The position numbers and the translations under genes were made by a program. The notes under the pieces are model-generated. The model saw only the letters and a program-made list of their open reading frames with translations, made no database searches and was not told the origin of the DNA. A DNA stretch of 38,016 nucleotides from Flammeovirga sp. OC4 (GTDB lineage Bacteria > Bacteroidota > Bacteroidia > Cytophagales > Flammeovirgaceae): contig NZ_JTAM01000036.1 of the NCBI RefSeq assembly GCF_000812565.1, forward strand, positions 1 through 38,016. The letters run 5' to 3'. This document shows, in pieces, positions 1-10,546 of the stretch; position 1 is the stretch's first letter, and each line of letters opens with the position of its first letter.

Positions 1-3000
1 TCAATTGTAAGGCTGGTTGGCAAGCTAGTTAAAGCTCTATTCGAAAGATCTAAATCAATAACTCTACCGTAGTTATCAATTTGAGTAGCTACTGATTTTC
101 CGTCATTATCTACCCAATCACGCATTTCTATTGCTTTGTCAGGCGTTGTTCCTAACTCTACGAATAGATTATACAATGCCACTGAATCCTCTTGACCAAG
201 TGTAAAACCAGCAGTATACCTTGCAACTTCAATGGATAGACCAGCAAGATCACTAGATGTAACATTTAAGATATAAGTATCTACTAGTGCTTCTGTCATA
301 AATGGGAAATTGAGTATAGGTGTATTCTGGTAATTAGAATTATCACTTTCTCTTACCCAATTATAAATTAAATTATCTCCGGCTACAGTACCGTTATAAC
401 TTCTGTTGCTACCATAAGTAATGACTTCACTTGTTGTACTGTAAGTATCAAAAATTTGAGCGTTTAAGTTATCCTCATCGATAAAACTTCTATTGGCAAC
501 AAGGTCATCAAAGAAAAGTCTATTGTCATCTACATTGAATATCACGTTGTCCTCGTCATCATTGATGTATTCTGTTAAATCAACGTTATTGAGGTTGTTG
601 TCTGAAATATTTACATCCTGCAATGATGTGAGCGAACTAACATCTTCTGGAATTGAAGTAAGGTTTCTTCCTGATAGATCTAATGAGATGACTCCACCGT
701 AATCATCAATTTGAGTAGCAATGCTATTATCATCTTCATCAACCCATTGCCTCATATTTAAAGCAAGGTCAGGTCCAATCCCTAATGCTACCATTAGATC
801 GTATAGAGCTACTGAGTCCTTACGTCCTAATGTATAATCAAAAGTATATTCAGCAACAGTAATCGAAAGACCTTCATAGTCGTTATGTCCTAAAACTAAC
901 TTAAGGTTGATATCATCAAAAGTGTCATTTTCTTCAGGAACTGTATAACTACTGGTATTTATTCCTTCTTCAATTATATCATCCAAATACCAGTTGTAAA
1001 CTAGTTTGCTCGTTTCTGAATAACTAATTACTGGAGTATAGGTAGATGCTTCACCTCTATAGATAATAGGGGTCTCTGCTGTGTAAGTGTAAGTTTGTGT
1101 TGAACCCGTTGTAATATCAACAGTTAGTCCATTACTTGTAAAGCCAGCATTAAGTGCATCTATATCGTCAAAGAAGAGTTGATTACCTCCAATATTTAAG
1201 GTTGATAATTTGGAGAAACTGAAAATTTCAGTTGGAACACTTGTGAGGTTTAATCCACTGATATCAATATCAGTGACATAACCAGATTCATCGATAACAA
1301 ATTTTGCAGGATCAGCCCATTTTCTCATACTATCGGTACGAGAAATAGACTCATAACCTCCTAATGCAGTCAAGAAATCGAAAAGCTCTTGGTCTTCAAG
1401 TTCTCCATAATTGACTTTCACATTTAAATCAAACTCCAATTGAGGTGCACTAATATTCTCAAAAGTTTCAGCACTAGAGGTGATTACTATTCTATAAACA
1501 TAATTACCGACACTACTATCTGCAAGGTTGATTGTACTTGTTACGGCATCGTCTATATCTATACTGTTTTCTGAGTCGGTGATATCCTTCCATGCAATGG
1601 TAGCATAACTGTAATTCCCTTCTGTATCAAAGGTATAGGTTGATGCAAGGTCTCCTTTACTATAAACAAAGCCAAAGGTTTCGAATGGTATTGCTGGAGT
1701 AGTATATACCAAATTAAAAGTAAAACTACCTTCTTCCGTACCGTCGTCATAACCTGCTAAATCTGTAAAATCAAGATAGTTATCTTCAAGGGTAAGAGTA
1801 CCTAAATATTCCATTCCAAGAACAGGTGTGTTCAGAAGTTCTGTTTCAGTTAATATGATATCGCCTTCAGAAGAAAGTTCATTTCTTAAATCAAGTGTTG
1901 TAAAGTCAATACCATTGATATTTTTGTCCGTAAAATCAATGCCTTGAATACGTCCTTCCCCGTTGATATCTAAATAATCCGCTAAACTTTCTAAGTTGCC
2001 GACGTTACCATCATTAAGCCAACTTGTAAGGTCCGCATCTTCCCAATTGAATTGTTTGAAAAGTGTACCCTCATTGATAAACGTAAGAGATTTTACAAAA
2101 TCAACAAAAGGTTGTCTGTCGGCATTATGAACAAACCCAGAAGGGACATATAGATAAGTAATCGAGCTTAATTCGCTTTCAGAATTTGCGAGTGTTTTAT
2201 GTTCTAAAGCGACTTTGATGGTAAGGTCCTGGTAATTTTTAGTATCAAAACCCTGATCTGTAATCGTGCTTAACCTAAAACCATATGCTTCTTGCGTAAC
2301 AGAACCATCAGCACTTTTAGGAATGATAGTGTATGTAGCGTTACTTACAAAGGTATCATTGTAGTAAATATTGATTTTTTCATCAGGATCTAAACCTCTT
2401 GTGCCACCCGATAAGGTTGCTACAGTAAAGTTAAAATAGATAGAGTCTTCATTGGATTGGATCACATTAGTTTGAACATAAGAACCATCCAATAACTGTT
2501 TTTCTCTAAAGAATAAATCAGGCTGTTGGGCCAATAAACCAAAATTTCCAAAAAGGTCTACAACGTTATTAGGTTTTATCAAAAATACTGAATCACCAGT
2601 ACTATTGAAATTACTTACTGTAGTACTATTATCAAGAGTTGGTCTATTATAATTATGACCGTTCCAATTGACCTCTAATGATGTGGCTGCATCTAGATTA
2701 CCAATGAATTTATCTACGTTAGTAAATGATATTACATCTAAAGGAGTGTCAAAATTATTACTGTTATAATTGAATTTGAAGTCATCTCCATGATGATTGA
2801 TGATGGTTTTATTATCATTGGAATTGCTGACAACTAGGTTTTGAGCAATGACCATATTATTATGGAAATTGACAGTTTCATAGTCATTGATGGTTAAGCT
2901 TAAGAAGTTGTCTTTACCGCCATCAATTGTAGTATTTGGAACTAATTGTGTGTCATGTTCAATGGTATAGATATCTAAAACATCACTTGAAGCACTTTCA

Positions 3001-6000
3001 TCTCCACTTATTGTGACATAACCAAGTGAGTCAATTTGAGCAGTGGAAGCCATTGAGAAGCCATTATTGAAATTGATGCCTAATTCTCCTTGACTCTCAA
3101 TACTACCGTTTGCAATAATATTAATTGGAACATTGATATTAATAACTCTTTGGTCATCTGTATCCAGCTCACTTAATGAAAAATTGCTAACGTCTAATGT
3201 TGTTGAACCTGAAATGATATTGCCATAGAAAGCAAATGTTCCGTTTTCATTACTATTTAATACACCATTCCAATTTATATCTCTGTAGATGTTTAAATAG
3301 GAATTATCACCTATGTAAACATCACCATTAATCTCAATGACTGGGTTTGTACTACTTTTACCTTCAGGGATTACAATTTCTTCTTCAGAGCTTTCTGTAA
3401 TCTCATTGATCACAACTGCTGCATAGCTGTCAAGATCTAAAGAACAGTCAGTATCTATAACGATATTACTACAATTAAATGTAACAGGGAAATAGGAACC
3501 ATCGATGTATAAAGAACCGTATTCTGTGACATCATCCTCAACTCTGGTTGTGATTTTTACTGCGTTTGCACTGAATCCTCCTGAAGGAGAAATAATTACT
3601 ATAGGTTCTTCTTCATTCGTTAACTCTCCTACAGTAGGTTCTCCGACAAAGCCTCCTTCTCCTTCTGTAATTTCACCACCAAAAGATGAAATAATATCAA
3701 CATTGTGACGTACAACAACTGTGTCAGCACTTGATGGAGTATCGAATAAATCCCAAGTATCAGTAGCGTCCCAAGCACCATTACTAATGGAATGGAAAAG
3801 CTTTTGATTCGTTAGTGAAGTAAGTGAGATTGTAAAGTCTGTAGAAGATAAAGAAAAACTTCCTGAGATGACATCGTCTGTAATTGATTGCCCAGAAAGT
3901 AATGAAGCCCCGTCTGTTTCTGCGTTAATATCATTAAGGATAAAATTGTAATCAGAATCGCTTTTAGAGTAATAGGGAACCGCATTTTCTATTGGTGTAG
4001 CTATTCCTCCCGAAATCTGATCTAAATTCTCAATGTTAATATACCATGACCTGTTTTTGAATTCGTAGTATTCTACTGCTCCAATCACATATGAGTTATC
4101 AAAATAATAACTGATATTTGGCACCGCGTTAACTCTCATAATTTCAGGAGTTACACTCGGGTAAGTTGGTGTTACGTTATTGAATGATAGAGGTGCTTCA
4201 AAAATAAATTCACTTGTTTCACCACTTATTTTATTCACAAAAGGTATATCAATAGAGAAACTGCTTGGTTTATTGGCTAAATCCAATGCAAGTACAAAAT
4301 TAGGCCCACTATAGTAACCTGCTGATGCATTGACAATACCATGATCACCAATAATTTGTTCTTTGGTATTATCAATTTCAATCATAACATTACCGAAAGG
4401 GTAAAAGTCAGCTTTTAAGTCTAATACACCTTTAATCGATAAATCTGAACCGCTGAAATTATGATTTTCATTAGAGATTGTAAGGTTATTGATGGTTAAA
4501 TCATCATAATCTATACTTACATTCGTTGCAATAGGAGTTTCGATGAAAAGATTTACTTCTTCCATGTTGATGTAATCGCTCTCACCTGCATTCAATTCTT
4601 TATTCGAATGAATATCACCTGTCACTTTGAGGTTACCACCATCATTGATTAGAGAGATTTCAGGGAAGGTTAAATCAACAAAATCCACGGTCATATCTTT
4701 ATTATGACAATACACTTCAATGGTAGAATAGCCACTGTTATCGTTGACTTCGGTAAATGTAATGGTGTTTGCAGCACCATTTTTCCAGTTACCATTGATA
4801 TATAAGAAACCACCTTCATTGACGGTAATTGTACCTTCATTCAAGAATACACGAGCATCGTCACTTGTTTGAACTAAGTCGAAGTAAGCATCATAAAGAT
4901 CATCATTATTACCCACGTTAATGGATGCCCCAGTGTGATTGGTACCCGATCGAGTAGTAAATGAGTTTTGCTCTCCAATATTTAAAGTACCGTAGTTGGT
5001 GAAAGTGTCAACACTGAAACCAGAACTGTTGCCATCAGGAATTGAAAGTGTTGCTCCACTTACAATTTCCAAAATATCAGCATTGACTTGTGATACATCA
5101 TCTTTCGTTACATTATTATTTATTTTAATGATGTCAGAGGCATACCCAAGAGGCATTAATCCATTTTTCCAAGTTGCAGCATCAGACCAATTACCATCAT
5201 TGGCCGTTTGATACATAAACCCATACTCAGTGATGTCTTTATTTAATGTACTGATGAAAAGGTTCTCTTCCAGTATAATATCTTGACCGAATTGTGTTTC
5301 ATCTCCTGAATAAGGAATTGAACCTACATCAGAAGTGGTAAGTTCTCCTTTTGCAAAATCGTAATTGATTTCAATTAATTTGGATTCATTTCTTGAAAAA
5401 GCAAAAGTACCTCTAGAACTATGACTGAATAATACTTTATAATTTGTACTTGAACCAGAGAAAGGAGAAATGACATCATTTACAGAGCCAAGTGTGTAAT
5501 AAGGAACCGAACTTGATGAAAAAGCACCTTTGTAGGTGTAAATCTTTTCATCATTTTCGTAAGACATTAAAATTAAAAAGTCAGAAGAGTTTTGAATAAT
5601 TTCAACGTCTGAAATATCTCCTGATAACGACGATATTTCGGGTACTGCGTTTAAAGGATCTTCGAAAAAGCTATAGGTATCGAAGTGGAAAAGTAATAAT
5701 TGATCTTGTGTCCAAATAATTGCTGAATTGTCTGATACGCCGCTTATATTATCAAAATATTCAATTCCTTTTATTTCTGAAGAAAGACTTATAGCATTAA
5801 ATGGGCTGCCATCTTGAAAAACAATTAAGCCTTGATCCGTTTCAATCAATTCACTGCTTCTACCAATCGCAAACTTTTCACCAAAACCAGAAAAAGGAGC
5901 AACTGCAGTAGCAGGTTTAATACTTTCTGCTATATCCCAAACAGTTCCAAAACCTAGCAGTTCAGGTGTATAATTATATTTTTCGACAATACCTTGGTTG

Positions 6001-7043
6001 ATATTATGATCCGCAAAACCAATGATCAATTGATTGTTGTCGTTGTCGTAATCAATATCAGAGATTGTTCTTGTTAAATTAACATCAGTTGACGGTAAGA
6101 ATGTGTAGCGGTAATTATCTTCATATCGGTTCTCATCGATATGATCAAATGTGGTCATGCTACTGACAAAGTTTTCAAATGAATCTTCAAAAGAATCAAA
6201 AAGTACATAAGCATCGTCCCAATTTTCTACATAAACATAGTAGAGGTAGTGTGTTGCAGATCCATCAAAGTAACTACCTTCATAAACTAAATTTCTATCA
6301 GAGTCTTTGAGACTAATGGGAGGGTTTCCTTCATTAACGTAAATATTGCTATATCTATCATCTGTACCGTCTTGAACAATAGTCATTTCAATAGAAGTGA
6401 AAAAGCTATTATCTGCAGAGGTAAGAGTGATTGTTTGATCGTTATGGTAAATATCTCTACCAAACTTTAATCTTATAGCTATATTATTGAAGAAAGAATT
6501 TCCACTTTCCATGATGTAATCAAAGAAAGCAGGGAAATCATCAAAATAAGTGTAAAATTCGTAGCGTTGGGCTTCCGAGACATATAGACCATAATAATAA
6601 GTTCCATCACTTTCATTTATGCCCATTAGCACAGGGTAATCTGTGGTTGTATAGTAATTGAGGTTGTATCCCTCATACATGGGGTCAAACTCAATGATGT
6701 AATTATAATCGGTCTTGATTAGGTTAACAGTCGTAGGGGAATTACCTTCATCGTAAACCGTGATCGACATCGCTGAATTACTATAGTCAATAAAAGAAGG
6801 ACTTTCATTAAGTAACTCATAATCGTCGGTTTCATTTCTCCCATACGTGATAACTTTATTATCATTGACTGTGATTAATAAGTTATTGTCATTTGAATAG
6901 AAAATCTTTTTTCCATAATCATTCCCTTGTCCAGCTGATGGGGTGAATTGATTTCTTTGAATGATTACATCGTCTTGTGCGTAAACACTGAAGCATAAAA
7001 ACGTGAAAAGAGCAATAGAAAAGAAATATATCTTATTCGTCAT
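1..7043 (-). CDS. Giant secreted surface protein with LRR-like modules, C-terminus outside window
   Basis: An open frame runs from an ATG at 7043 down to base 1 without a stop: 2347 codons, 3' partial. It begins with a clear signal peptide (MTNKIYFFSIALFTFLCFSV, cleavage near YAQ). The first ~600 residues are beta-rich with no recognised fold. Near residues 615-640 and 1088-1110 there are two 'GNWSDAATW'/'GAWDATDTW'-type motifs, known from Bacteroidota surface proteins before beta-helix-like regions; long Asn/Asp-rich beta repeats follow each. From about residue 1650 on, LRR-like segments appear (LDLSGRNLTSIPEDVSSL type), each preceded by a helical 'DSVALYDLMVALG...MRQWVD' unit; this module recurs with a period near 200-210 residues around 1880, 2070 and 2282. 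Probably exported by the type IX system, but the C-terminus that would show a sorting domain is not in the window. Adhesive or structural surface role is inference; no enzyme motif was seen. Confidence 0.85.
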   Translation of the reverse strand, partial: MTNKIYFFSIALFTFLCFSVYAQDDVIIQRNQFTPSAGQGNDYGKKIFYSNDNNLLITVNDNKVITYGRNETDDYELLNESPSFIDYSNSAMSITVYDEGNSPTTVNLIKTDYNYIIEFDPMYEGYNLNYYTTTDYPVLMGINESDGTYYYGLYVSEAQRYEFYTYFDDFPAFFDYIMESGNSFFNNIAIRLKFGRDIYHNDQTITLTSADNSFFTSIEMTIVQDGTDDRYSNIYVNEGNPPISLKDSDRNLVYEGSYFDGSATHYLYYVYVENWDDAYVLFDSFEDSFENFVSSMTTFDHIDENRYEDNYRYTFLPSTDVNLTRTISDIDYDNDNNQLIIGFADHNINQGIVEKYNYTPELLGFGTVWDIAESIKPATAVAPFSGFGEKFAIGRSSELIETDQGLIVFQDGSPFNAISLSSEIKGIEYFDNISGVSDNSAIIWTQDQLLLFHFDTYSFFEDPLNAVPEISSLSGDISDVEIIQNSSDFLILMSYENDEKIYTYKGAFSSSSVPYYTLGSVNDVISPFSGSSTNYKVLFSHSSRGTFAFSRNESKLIEINYDFAKGELTTSDVGSIPYSGDETQFGQDIILEENLFISTLNKDITEYGFMYQTANDGNWSDAATWKNGLMPLGYASDIIKINNNVTKDDVSQVNADILEIVSGATLSIPDGNSSGFSVDTFTNYGTLNIGEQNSFTTRSGTNHTGASINVGNNDDLYDAYFDLVQTSDDARVFLNEGTITVNEGGFLYINGNWKNGAANTITFTEVNDNSGYSTIEVYCHNKDMTVDFVDLTFPEISLINDGGNLKVTGDIHSNKELNAGESDYINMEEVNLFIETPIATNVSIDYDDLTINNLTISNENHNFSGSDLSIKGVLDLKADFYPFGNVMIEIDNTKEQIIGDHGIVNASAGYYSGPNFVLALDLANKPSSFSIDIPFVNKISGETSEFIFEAPLSFNNVTPTYPSVTPEIMRVNAVPNISYYFDNSYVIGAVEYYEFKNRSWYINIENLDQISGGIATPIENAVPYYSKSDSDYNFILNDINAETDGASLLSGQSITDDVISGSFSLSSTDFTISLTSLTNQKLFHSISNGAWDATDTWDLFDTPSSADTVVVRHNVDIISSFGGEITEGEGGFVGEPTVGELTNEEEPIVIISPSGGFSANAVKITTRVEDDVTEYGSLYIDGSYFPVTFNCSNIVIDTDCSLDLDSYAAVVINEITESSEEEIVIPEGKSSTNPVIEINGDVYIGDNSYLNIYRDINWNGVLNSNENGTFAFYGNIISGSTTLDVSNFSLSELDTDDQRVININVPINIIANGSIESQGELGINFNNGFSMASTAQIDSLGYVTISGDESASSDVLDIYTIEHDTQLVPNTTIDGGKDNFLSLTINDYETVNFHNNMVIAQNLVVSNSNDNKTIINHHGDDFKFNYNSNNFDTPLDVISFTNVDKFIGNLDAATSLEVNWNGHNYNRPTLDNSTTVSNFNSTGDSVFLIKPNNVVDLFGNFGLLAQQPDLFFREKQLLDGSYVQTNVIQSNEDSIYFNFTVATLSGGTRGLDPDEKINIYYNDTFVSNATYTIIPKSADGSVTQEAYGFRLSTITDQGFDTKNYQDLTIKVALEHKTLANSESELSSITYLYVPSGFVHNADRQPFVDFVKSLTFINEGTLFKQFNWEDADLTSWLNDGNVGNLESLADYLDINGEGRIQGIDFTDKNINGIDFTTLDLRNELSSEGDIILTETELLNTPVLGMEYLGTLTLEDNYLDFTDLAGYDDGTEEGSFTFNLVYTTPAIPFETFGFVYSKGDLASTYTFDTEGNYSYATIAWKDITDSENSIDIDDAVTSTINLADSSVGNYVYRIVITSSAETFENISAPQLEFDLNVKVNYGELEDQELFDFLTALGGYESISRTDSMRKWADPAKFVIDESGYVTDIDISGLNLTSVPTEIFSFSKLSTLNIGGNQLFFDDIDALNAGFTSNGLTVDITTGSTQTYTYTAETPIIYRGEASTYTPVISYSETSKLVYNWYLDDIIEEGINTSSYTVPEENDTFDDINLKLVLGHNDYEGLSITVAEYTFDYTLGRKDSVALYDLMVALGIGPDLALNMRQWVDEDDNSIATQIDDYGGVISLDLSGRNLTSIPEDVSSLTSLQDVNISDNNLNNVDLTEYINDDEDNVIFNVDDNRLFFDDLVANRSFIDEDNLNAQIFDTYSTTSEVITYGSNRSYNGTVAGDNLIYNWVRESDNSNYQNTPILNFPFMTEALVDTYILNVTSSDLAGLSIEVARYTAGFTLGQEDSVALYNLFVELGTTPDKAIEMRDWVDNDGKSVATQIDNYGRVIDLDLSNRALTSLPTSLTI

Positions 7044-7241
7044 GTTAGTTATGATCTGATGATTTAAATTGTAGCTCGTCTTGGTTAACGATTATTATAA
7101 AATAAATGTTACGCAAAATACTACTTCTGATTCGATAATCATATCATATGCAGTGAAAATTGCATTAAGAGAAGAAGAAAAGTCAAATAAATGTTAAAAT
7201 TGAATGTTTTTACTCGTTTTTAAACCAATATTGAATTCCAT

Positions 7242-7273
7242 TTTGACAATGGTAAAGAACTATTTTATTTTTA
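7242..7273 (+). promoter_or_regulatory. Candidate Bacteroidota-type promoter for the split nucleotidase operon
   Basis: TTTG at 7242-7245, a 20-base spacer, then TATTTTTA at 7266-7273. The Bacteroidota primary sigma consensus is TTTG-N19-21-TAnnTTTG, so only the last base of the -7 element deviates. A start near 7280 would leave a short leader before the ATG at 7301. The 257-base gap is divergent, so the giant-protein promoter should lie on the other strand; I did not identify it. Confidence 0.45.
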
Positions 7274-7300
7274 GCACTCTTTAAATGATTTTATAACTCA

Positions 7301-8032
7301 ATGTTCAAAATGAACAAATTTTACCAATTCATAGTTATTGCGTTTTTGCTTTTTGGTTGCAAAACAGAAAAGCCGAACCTTACAAAAATCTCTTATCAAC
7401 CTACTGCTGTTGATAATTCAATCTCGCCTGACGATACGTTGTCTAATCTCATAAAACCTTACAAGGAAAAATTGGATAAAAAGATGAATCAGGTGATTTC
7501 ATCAACTTCCATTGATTTAATTGTAGGTGGAGAGGCCAATACCCTTGGAAACTTTACTTGTGATGCTACTAGGGAATATGTCGAAAGTTACACTGATACA
7601 AAGGTTGATGTGTGTCTGATGAACAATGGTGGATTAAGGTCAAACATCTTCAAGGGAGATATTTCTGTAAGACATATTTATAAGTTAATGCCTTTTGATA
7701 ATAAGTTGATTATCATAAAACTAAAAGGAGAACTGATGTTGGATTTAATCAACATGGTAGCAAAGCATAAAGAAGCAGTTTCTGGTTTAAAAGTAGTCCT
7801 TAATAAAGACGAAATCCAAAGTGCTAAGATCAATGGAACTGACTTTGATCCGCATAAAGAGTATACTATTCTTACTTCAGATTATTTATATCATGGTGGA
7901 GATAATATGGGTTTTTTACATAAAGGAACAGGTTTTAAGGACTTAGGGCTAATGATAAGAGATGTATTATTAGAATATTGTAAGTCAAAACCTAAGGGGG
8001 TAGTTGTTGATCATAAACCAAGGATTATTTAA
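7301..8032 (+). CDS. 5'-nucleotidase C-terminal domain lipoprotein
   Basis: 243 residues. The N-terminus is a lipoprotein signal with lipobox LLFGC (Cys20 from this start). An in-frame ATG at 7310 (MNKFYQF) is an equally possible start. The body matches the 5'-nucleotidase C-terminal domain: 'DVCLMNNGGLRSNI' supplies the Asn-Gly-Gly substrate-loop signature, followed by 'LMPFDNKLIIIKLKG' and 'YTILTSDYLYHGGDNM'. This domain normally binds the nucleoside part of the substrate and sits downstream of the metal-binding domain in one chain. Here it stands alone, and the metallophosphatase domain is the next gene, 4 bases after the stop. The two products probably act together in the periplasm to dephosphorylate nucleotides (inference). 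Confidence in the family is high, in the exact substrate low. Confidence 0.88.
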   Translation: MFKMNKFYQFIVIAFLLFGCKTEKPNLTKISYQPTAVDNSISPDDTLSNLIKPYKEKLDKKMNQVISSTSIDLIVGGEANTLGNFTCDATREYVESYTDTKVDVCLMNNGGLRSNIFKGDISVRHIYKLMPFDNKLIIIKLKGELMLDLINMVAKHKEAVSGLKVVLNKDEIQSAKINGTDFDPHKEYTILTSDYLYHGGDNMGFLHKGTGFKDLGLMIRDVLLEYCKSKPKGVVVDHKPRII

Positions 8033-8036
8033 GAAA

Positions 8037-8978
8037 ATGGAGAACAATACAAGAAGAGAATTTATAAAAGTTTTAGCGAAAGGTTCTGCCTTAAGTACCT
8101 TAGGTTTATTGATGCCAGTATCATGGGCAAATGCTGAAAAAAAACCTATTAAAATTACAATTCTACACACCAATGATACGCATAGTCAGATAGAGCCTTT
8201 TCCTGATACTCATAAAAGGTATGGAGGTTTAGGCGGAGTGGCAAAACGTAAGGCGTTAGTAGAACAGATCCGTAAAGAAGAAGAAAATGTACTATTGTTA
8301 GATGCAGGCGATATTTTTCAAGGCACTCCATACTTCAATTTCTTTAAAGGAGAGATTGAATTTAAAGCAATGTCTGAGATGAAATATGATGCAGCCACAA
8401 TGGGTAATCATGATTTTGATAATACAATTGATGGTTTTTCTGAGATGTTACCGCATGCAGATTTTGATTTTTTAGTTAGTAATTACGATTTGAAAAATAC
8501 ATCAGCAGACGGTAAAACTAAGCCCTATAAAATCTTTGAAAAAGAAGGTTTGAAAATAGGAGTATTTGGAGTGTGTATAAAGTTAGATGGATTGGTTTCT
8601 AAATCTTGTTATAAGGAGACAGTCTATCTTGATGCCATTGAAAAAGCTCAGGAAATGACTAAGATATTAAAGCAAGAGAAGCAGTGCGATTTGGTCGTTT
8701 GTCTATCACATTTAGGGTTCAAATCTTTTAATGAAGGTGACTATTCTGACTTAATTTTAGCAGAAAAAACAAAAGATATTGATGTAATTATTGGAGGGCA
8801 TTCACATACCTTCTTAGACGAACCAGTCGTAAAGAAAAATGCTTCAGGAAAAGAAGTTTTAATCACTCAAGTAGGATATGCAGGAATTAAACTTGGTCGA
8901 TTAGATTTTTATTTCAATCAAGATACAAAAGAGAAATTAGCCTATAATACAGAGGCTTTTAATAGCTATTTGGTCTAA
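8037..8978 (+). CDS. Tat-exported metallophosphatase, N-terminal half of a 5'-nucleotidase
   Basis: 313 residues from the ATG at 8037. An upstream in-frame ATG at 8004 overlaps the previous gene and would bury the signal, so 8037 is preferred. The N-terminus carries a twin-arginine signal, TRREFIK (residues 5-11), with a hydrophobic stretch ending near ANA. The calcineurin-like metal ligands are all visible: 'LHTNDTH' (43-49), 'DAGDIFQGTPYFNF', 'MGNHDFD', 'CLSHLGF' and 'GGHSHTFLDEP'. These give the two-metal centre of the UshA/5'-nucleotidase family. The chain stops where the C-terminal nucleotidase domain would begin; that domain is encoded by the gene immediately upstream. Export by Tat while the partner is a Sec-type lipoprotein means the two halves reach the periplasm by different routes. 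Confidence 0.9.
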   Translation: MENNTRREFIKVLAKGSALSTLGLLMPVSWANAEKKPIKITILHTNDTHSQIEPFPDTHKRYGGLGGVAKRKALVEQIRKEEENVLLLDAGDIFQGTPYFNFFKGEIEFKAMSEMKYDAATMGNHDFDNTIDGFSEMLPHADFDFLVSNYDLKNTSADGKTKPYKIFEKEGLKIGVFGVCIKLDGLVSKSCYKETVYLDAIEKAQEMTKILKQEKQCDLVVCLSHLGFKSFNEGDYSDLILAEKTKDIDVIIGGHSHTFLDEPVVKKNASGKEVLITQVGYAGIKLGRLDFYFNQDTKEKLAYNTEAFNSYLV

Positions 8979-8985
8979 TTTTGAT

Positions 8986-10419
8986 ATGAAAGTCACTTTT
9001 AATCACCTAAGTCTAGCGTTAAGTATTGGTGTAGCACTTGTTTTTTTCATTTTTCCTAAACAGAGTGTTGATTTAGTGAACAATGTTGTAGGATTGGTGT
9101 TGTCAACTTTTGATACTGTATTCCTATGTGTTGTATCAGTAATACTTTTGGTTTGTCTAGCGTTGATTATATCGCCTTTCGGAAAAATAAAATTGGGGAA
9201 CTCTGATCCAGAGTTCTCCAACTTATCTTGGTTCTCCATGTTGTTTGCCGCAGGCATGGGATCAGGGCTCGTTTTTTGGGGTGTCGCAGAGCCTATTTTT
9301 CATTTAAATTCTCCCTTAAATCCTTCAAAGGATATTTTAACTGCATTGAGCATAACCAATTTTCATTGGGGCCTCCACGCTTGGAGTATTTATGCTTTTT
9401 CGGGGTTAGTCATTGCGTGGTTTACCTATCAAAAAGGAAGAAGTATGACTATTTCTTCTACCATCTCATCCAATAAAAATTACCTTACAAAAGGTATAGA
9501 TCTATTGGCTGTATTTTCCATACTTTTTGGAGTGTCAGGGACCTTGGCCAACTCAATTGCATTAATCCAAACCGGCTTGAATTCTATCTTTGAAAAAGAA
9601 ATGCTAGGTCTGAATTTTAGGATTTACCTACTACTTTTTATTGCAATTATTTTTACTTTATCTTCCTTGTCAGGTTTAAAGAGAGGGGTACAATTTTTAA
9701 GTAACCTCAATGTTATACTTGCTTTTTTACTGCTACTTGTTGTACTGTTTACTATTGGTTTCATTCCGTTATCTAAACTATTTTTTCAGGAATTAATAGA
9801 TTACATTTCTTTTCTTCCTAAAGTTTCTTTCACCATCAATGAAGAGCATGCTGAATGGTCAAGAAGTTGGACTATTGTATATTTATTATGGTGGGTTGCA
9901 TGGGCTCCTTTCTCAGGGTTATTTATTGCAAGAATATCAAAAGGTAGAACAATCAGAGAATTTTTAATTGGTGTAATTGGGGTTCCGACCTTGATTTCAA
10001 TGATTTGGTTTGTCGTTTTTGGAGGAGGCAGTAGTATGGTAAGCAATTACTCTGAGATACAGACTGCAGTAATGAACGATTACACACAAGGCGTTTTTAC
10101 ATTCTTTCAATCCTTTAAATACCCATTACTATTTTCATTGTCTTCTCTCATTTTATTAATCATTTTTGTAATTACTAGTGCAGATTCAGCTGTTTATGTT
10201 ACAGCTGTTCTTACAGAAGAAGAGTCGAAATCCAATAAAATGCTTTGGAGTGCTGTGATGATCGGGATTACATTAGCTTTACTTTACGAAAATAATGTCG
10301 ATCTGAATAAAGTCGTAGCTATTTTTGGGGCGATCCCTTTTGTATTTCTATTGATAATTCAAGGTGTATCTTTTGCCGTTAGTTTACTTAAAATTAACCC
10401 AAATAATGAAAAAAGGTGA
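8986..10419 (+). CDS. BCCT-family transporter (betaine/choline/carnitine type)
   Basis: 477 residues, about 12 hydrophobic segments, slightly shorter than typical 500-residue members. The family signature GMGSGLVFWGVAEP lies at residues 90-103, and the Trp-rich 'YLLWWVAWAPFSGLFIARIS' segment with the following 'KGRTIREF' is the well-known eighth-helix motif of the family. BCCT transporters take up quaternary ammonium or related compounds driven by Na+ or H+. The ATG is 7 bases after the metallophosphatase stop, so it is likely co-transcribed with the nucleotidase pair. There is no long C-terminal osmosensing tail, so a nutrient-uptake role is more likely than an osmosensor such as BetP (inference). 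The exact substrate cannot be read from the sequence. Confidence 0.92.
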   Translation: MKVTFNHLSLALSIGVALVFFIFPKQSVDLVNNVVGLVLSTFDTVFLCVVSVILLVCLALIISPFGKIKLGNSDPEFSNLSWFSMLFAAGMGSGLVFWGVAEPIFHLNSPLNPSKDILTALSITNFHWGLHAWSIYAFSGLVIAWFTYQKGRSMTISSTISSNKNYLTKGIDLLAVFSILFGVSGTLANSIALIQTGLNSIFEKEMLGLNFRIYLLLFIAIIFTLSSLSGLKRGVQFLSNLNVILAFLLLLVVLFTIGFIPLSKLFFQELIDYISFLPKVSFTINEEHAEWSRSWTIVYLLWWVAWAPFSGLFIARISKGRTIREFLIGVIGVPTLISMIWFVVFGGGSSMVSNYSEIQTAVMNDYTQGVFTFFQSFKYPLLFSLSSLILLIIFVITSADSAVYVTAVLTEEESKSNKMLWSAVMIGITLALLYENNVDLNKVVAIFGAIPFVFLLIIQGVSFAVSLLKINPNNEKR

Positions 10420-10546
10420 CGATAATCACTGAATTTAAAAATGTTATAAGATCAAATAGCCACATCAAACTATAAATGTACTTATTTTGTATCTATAACA
10501 ATGAGGATAACTATGTTCTAATATAGAATAATACACAAGGTTGAAA

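Noticed and set aside
493-5211. Several 60-70 residue frames inside the first 7 kb
   Set aside because: All lie within the continuous 2347-codon minus-strand frame of the giant protein and show no independent features.
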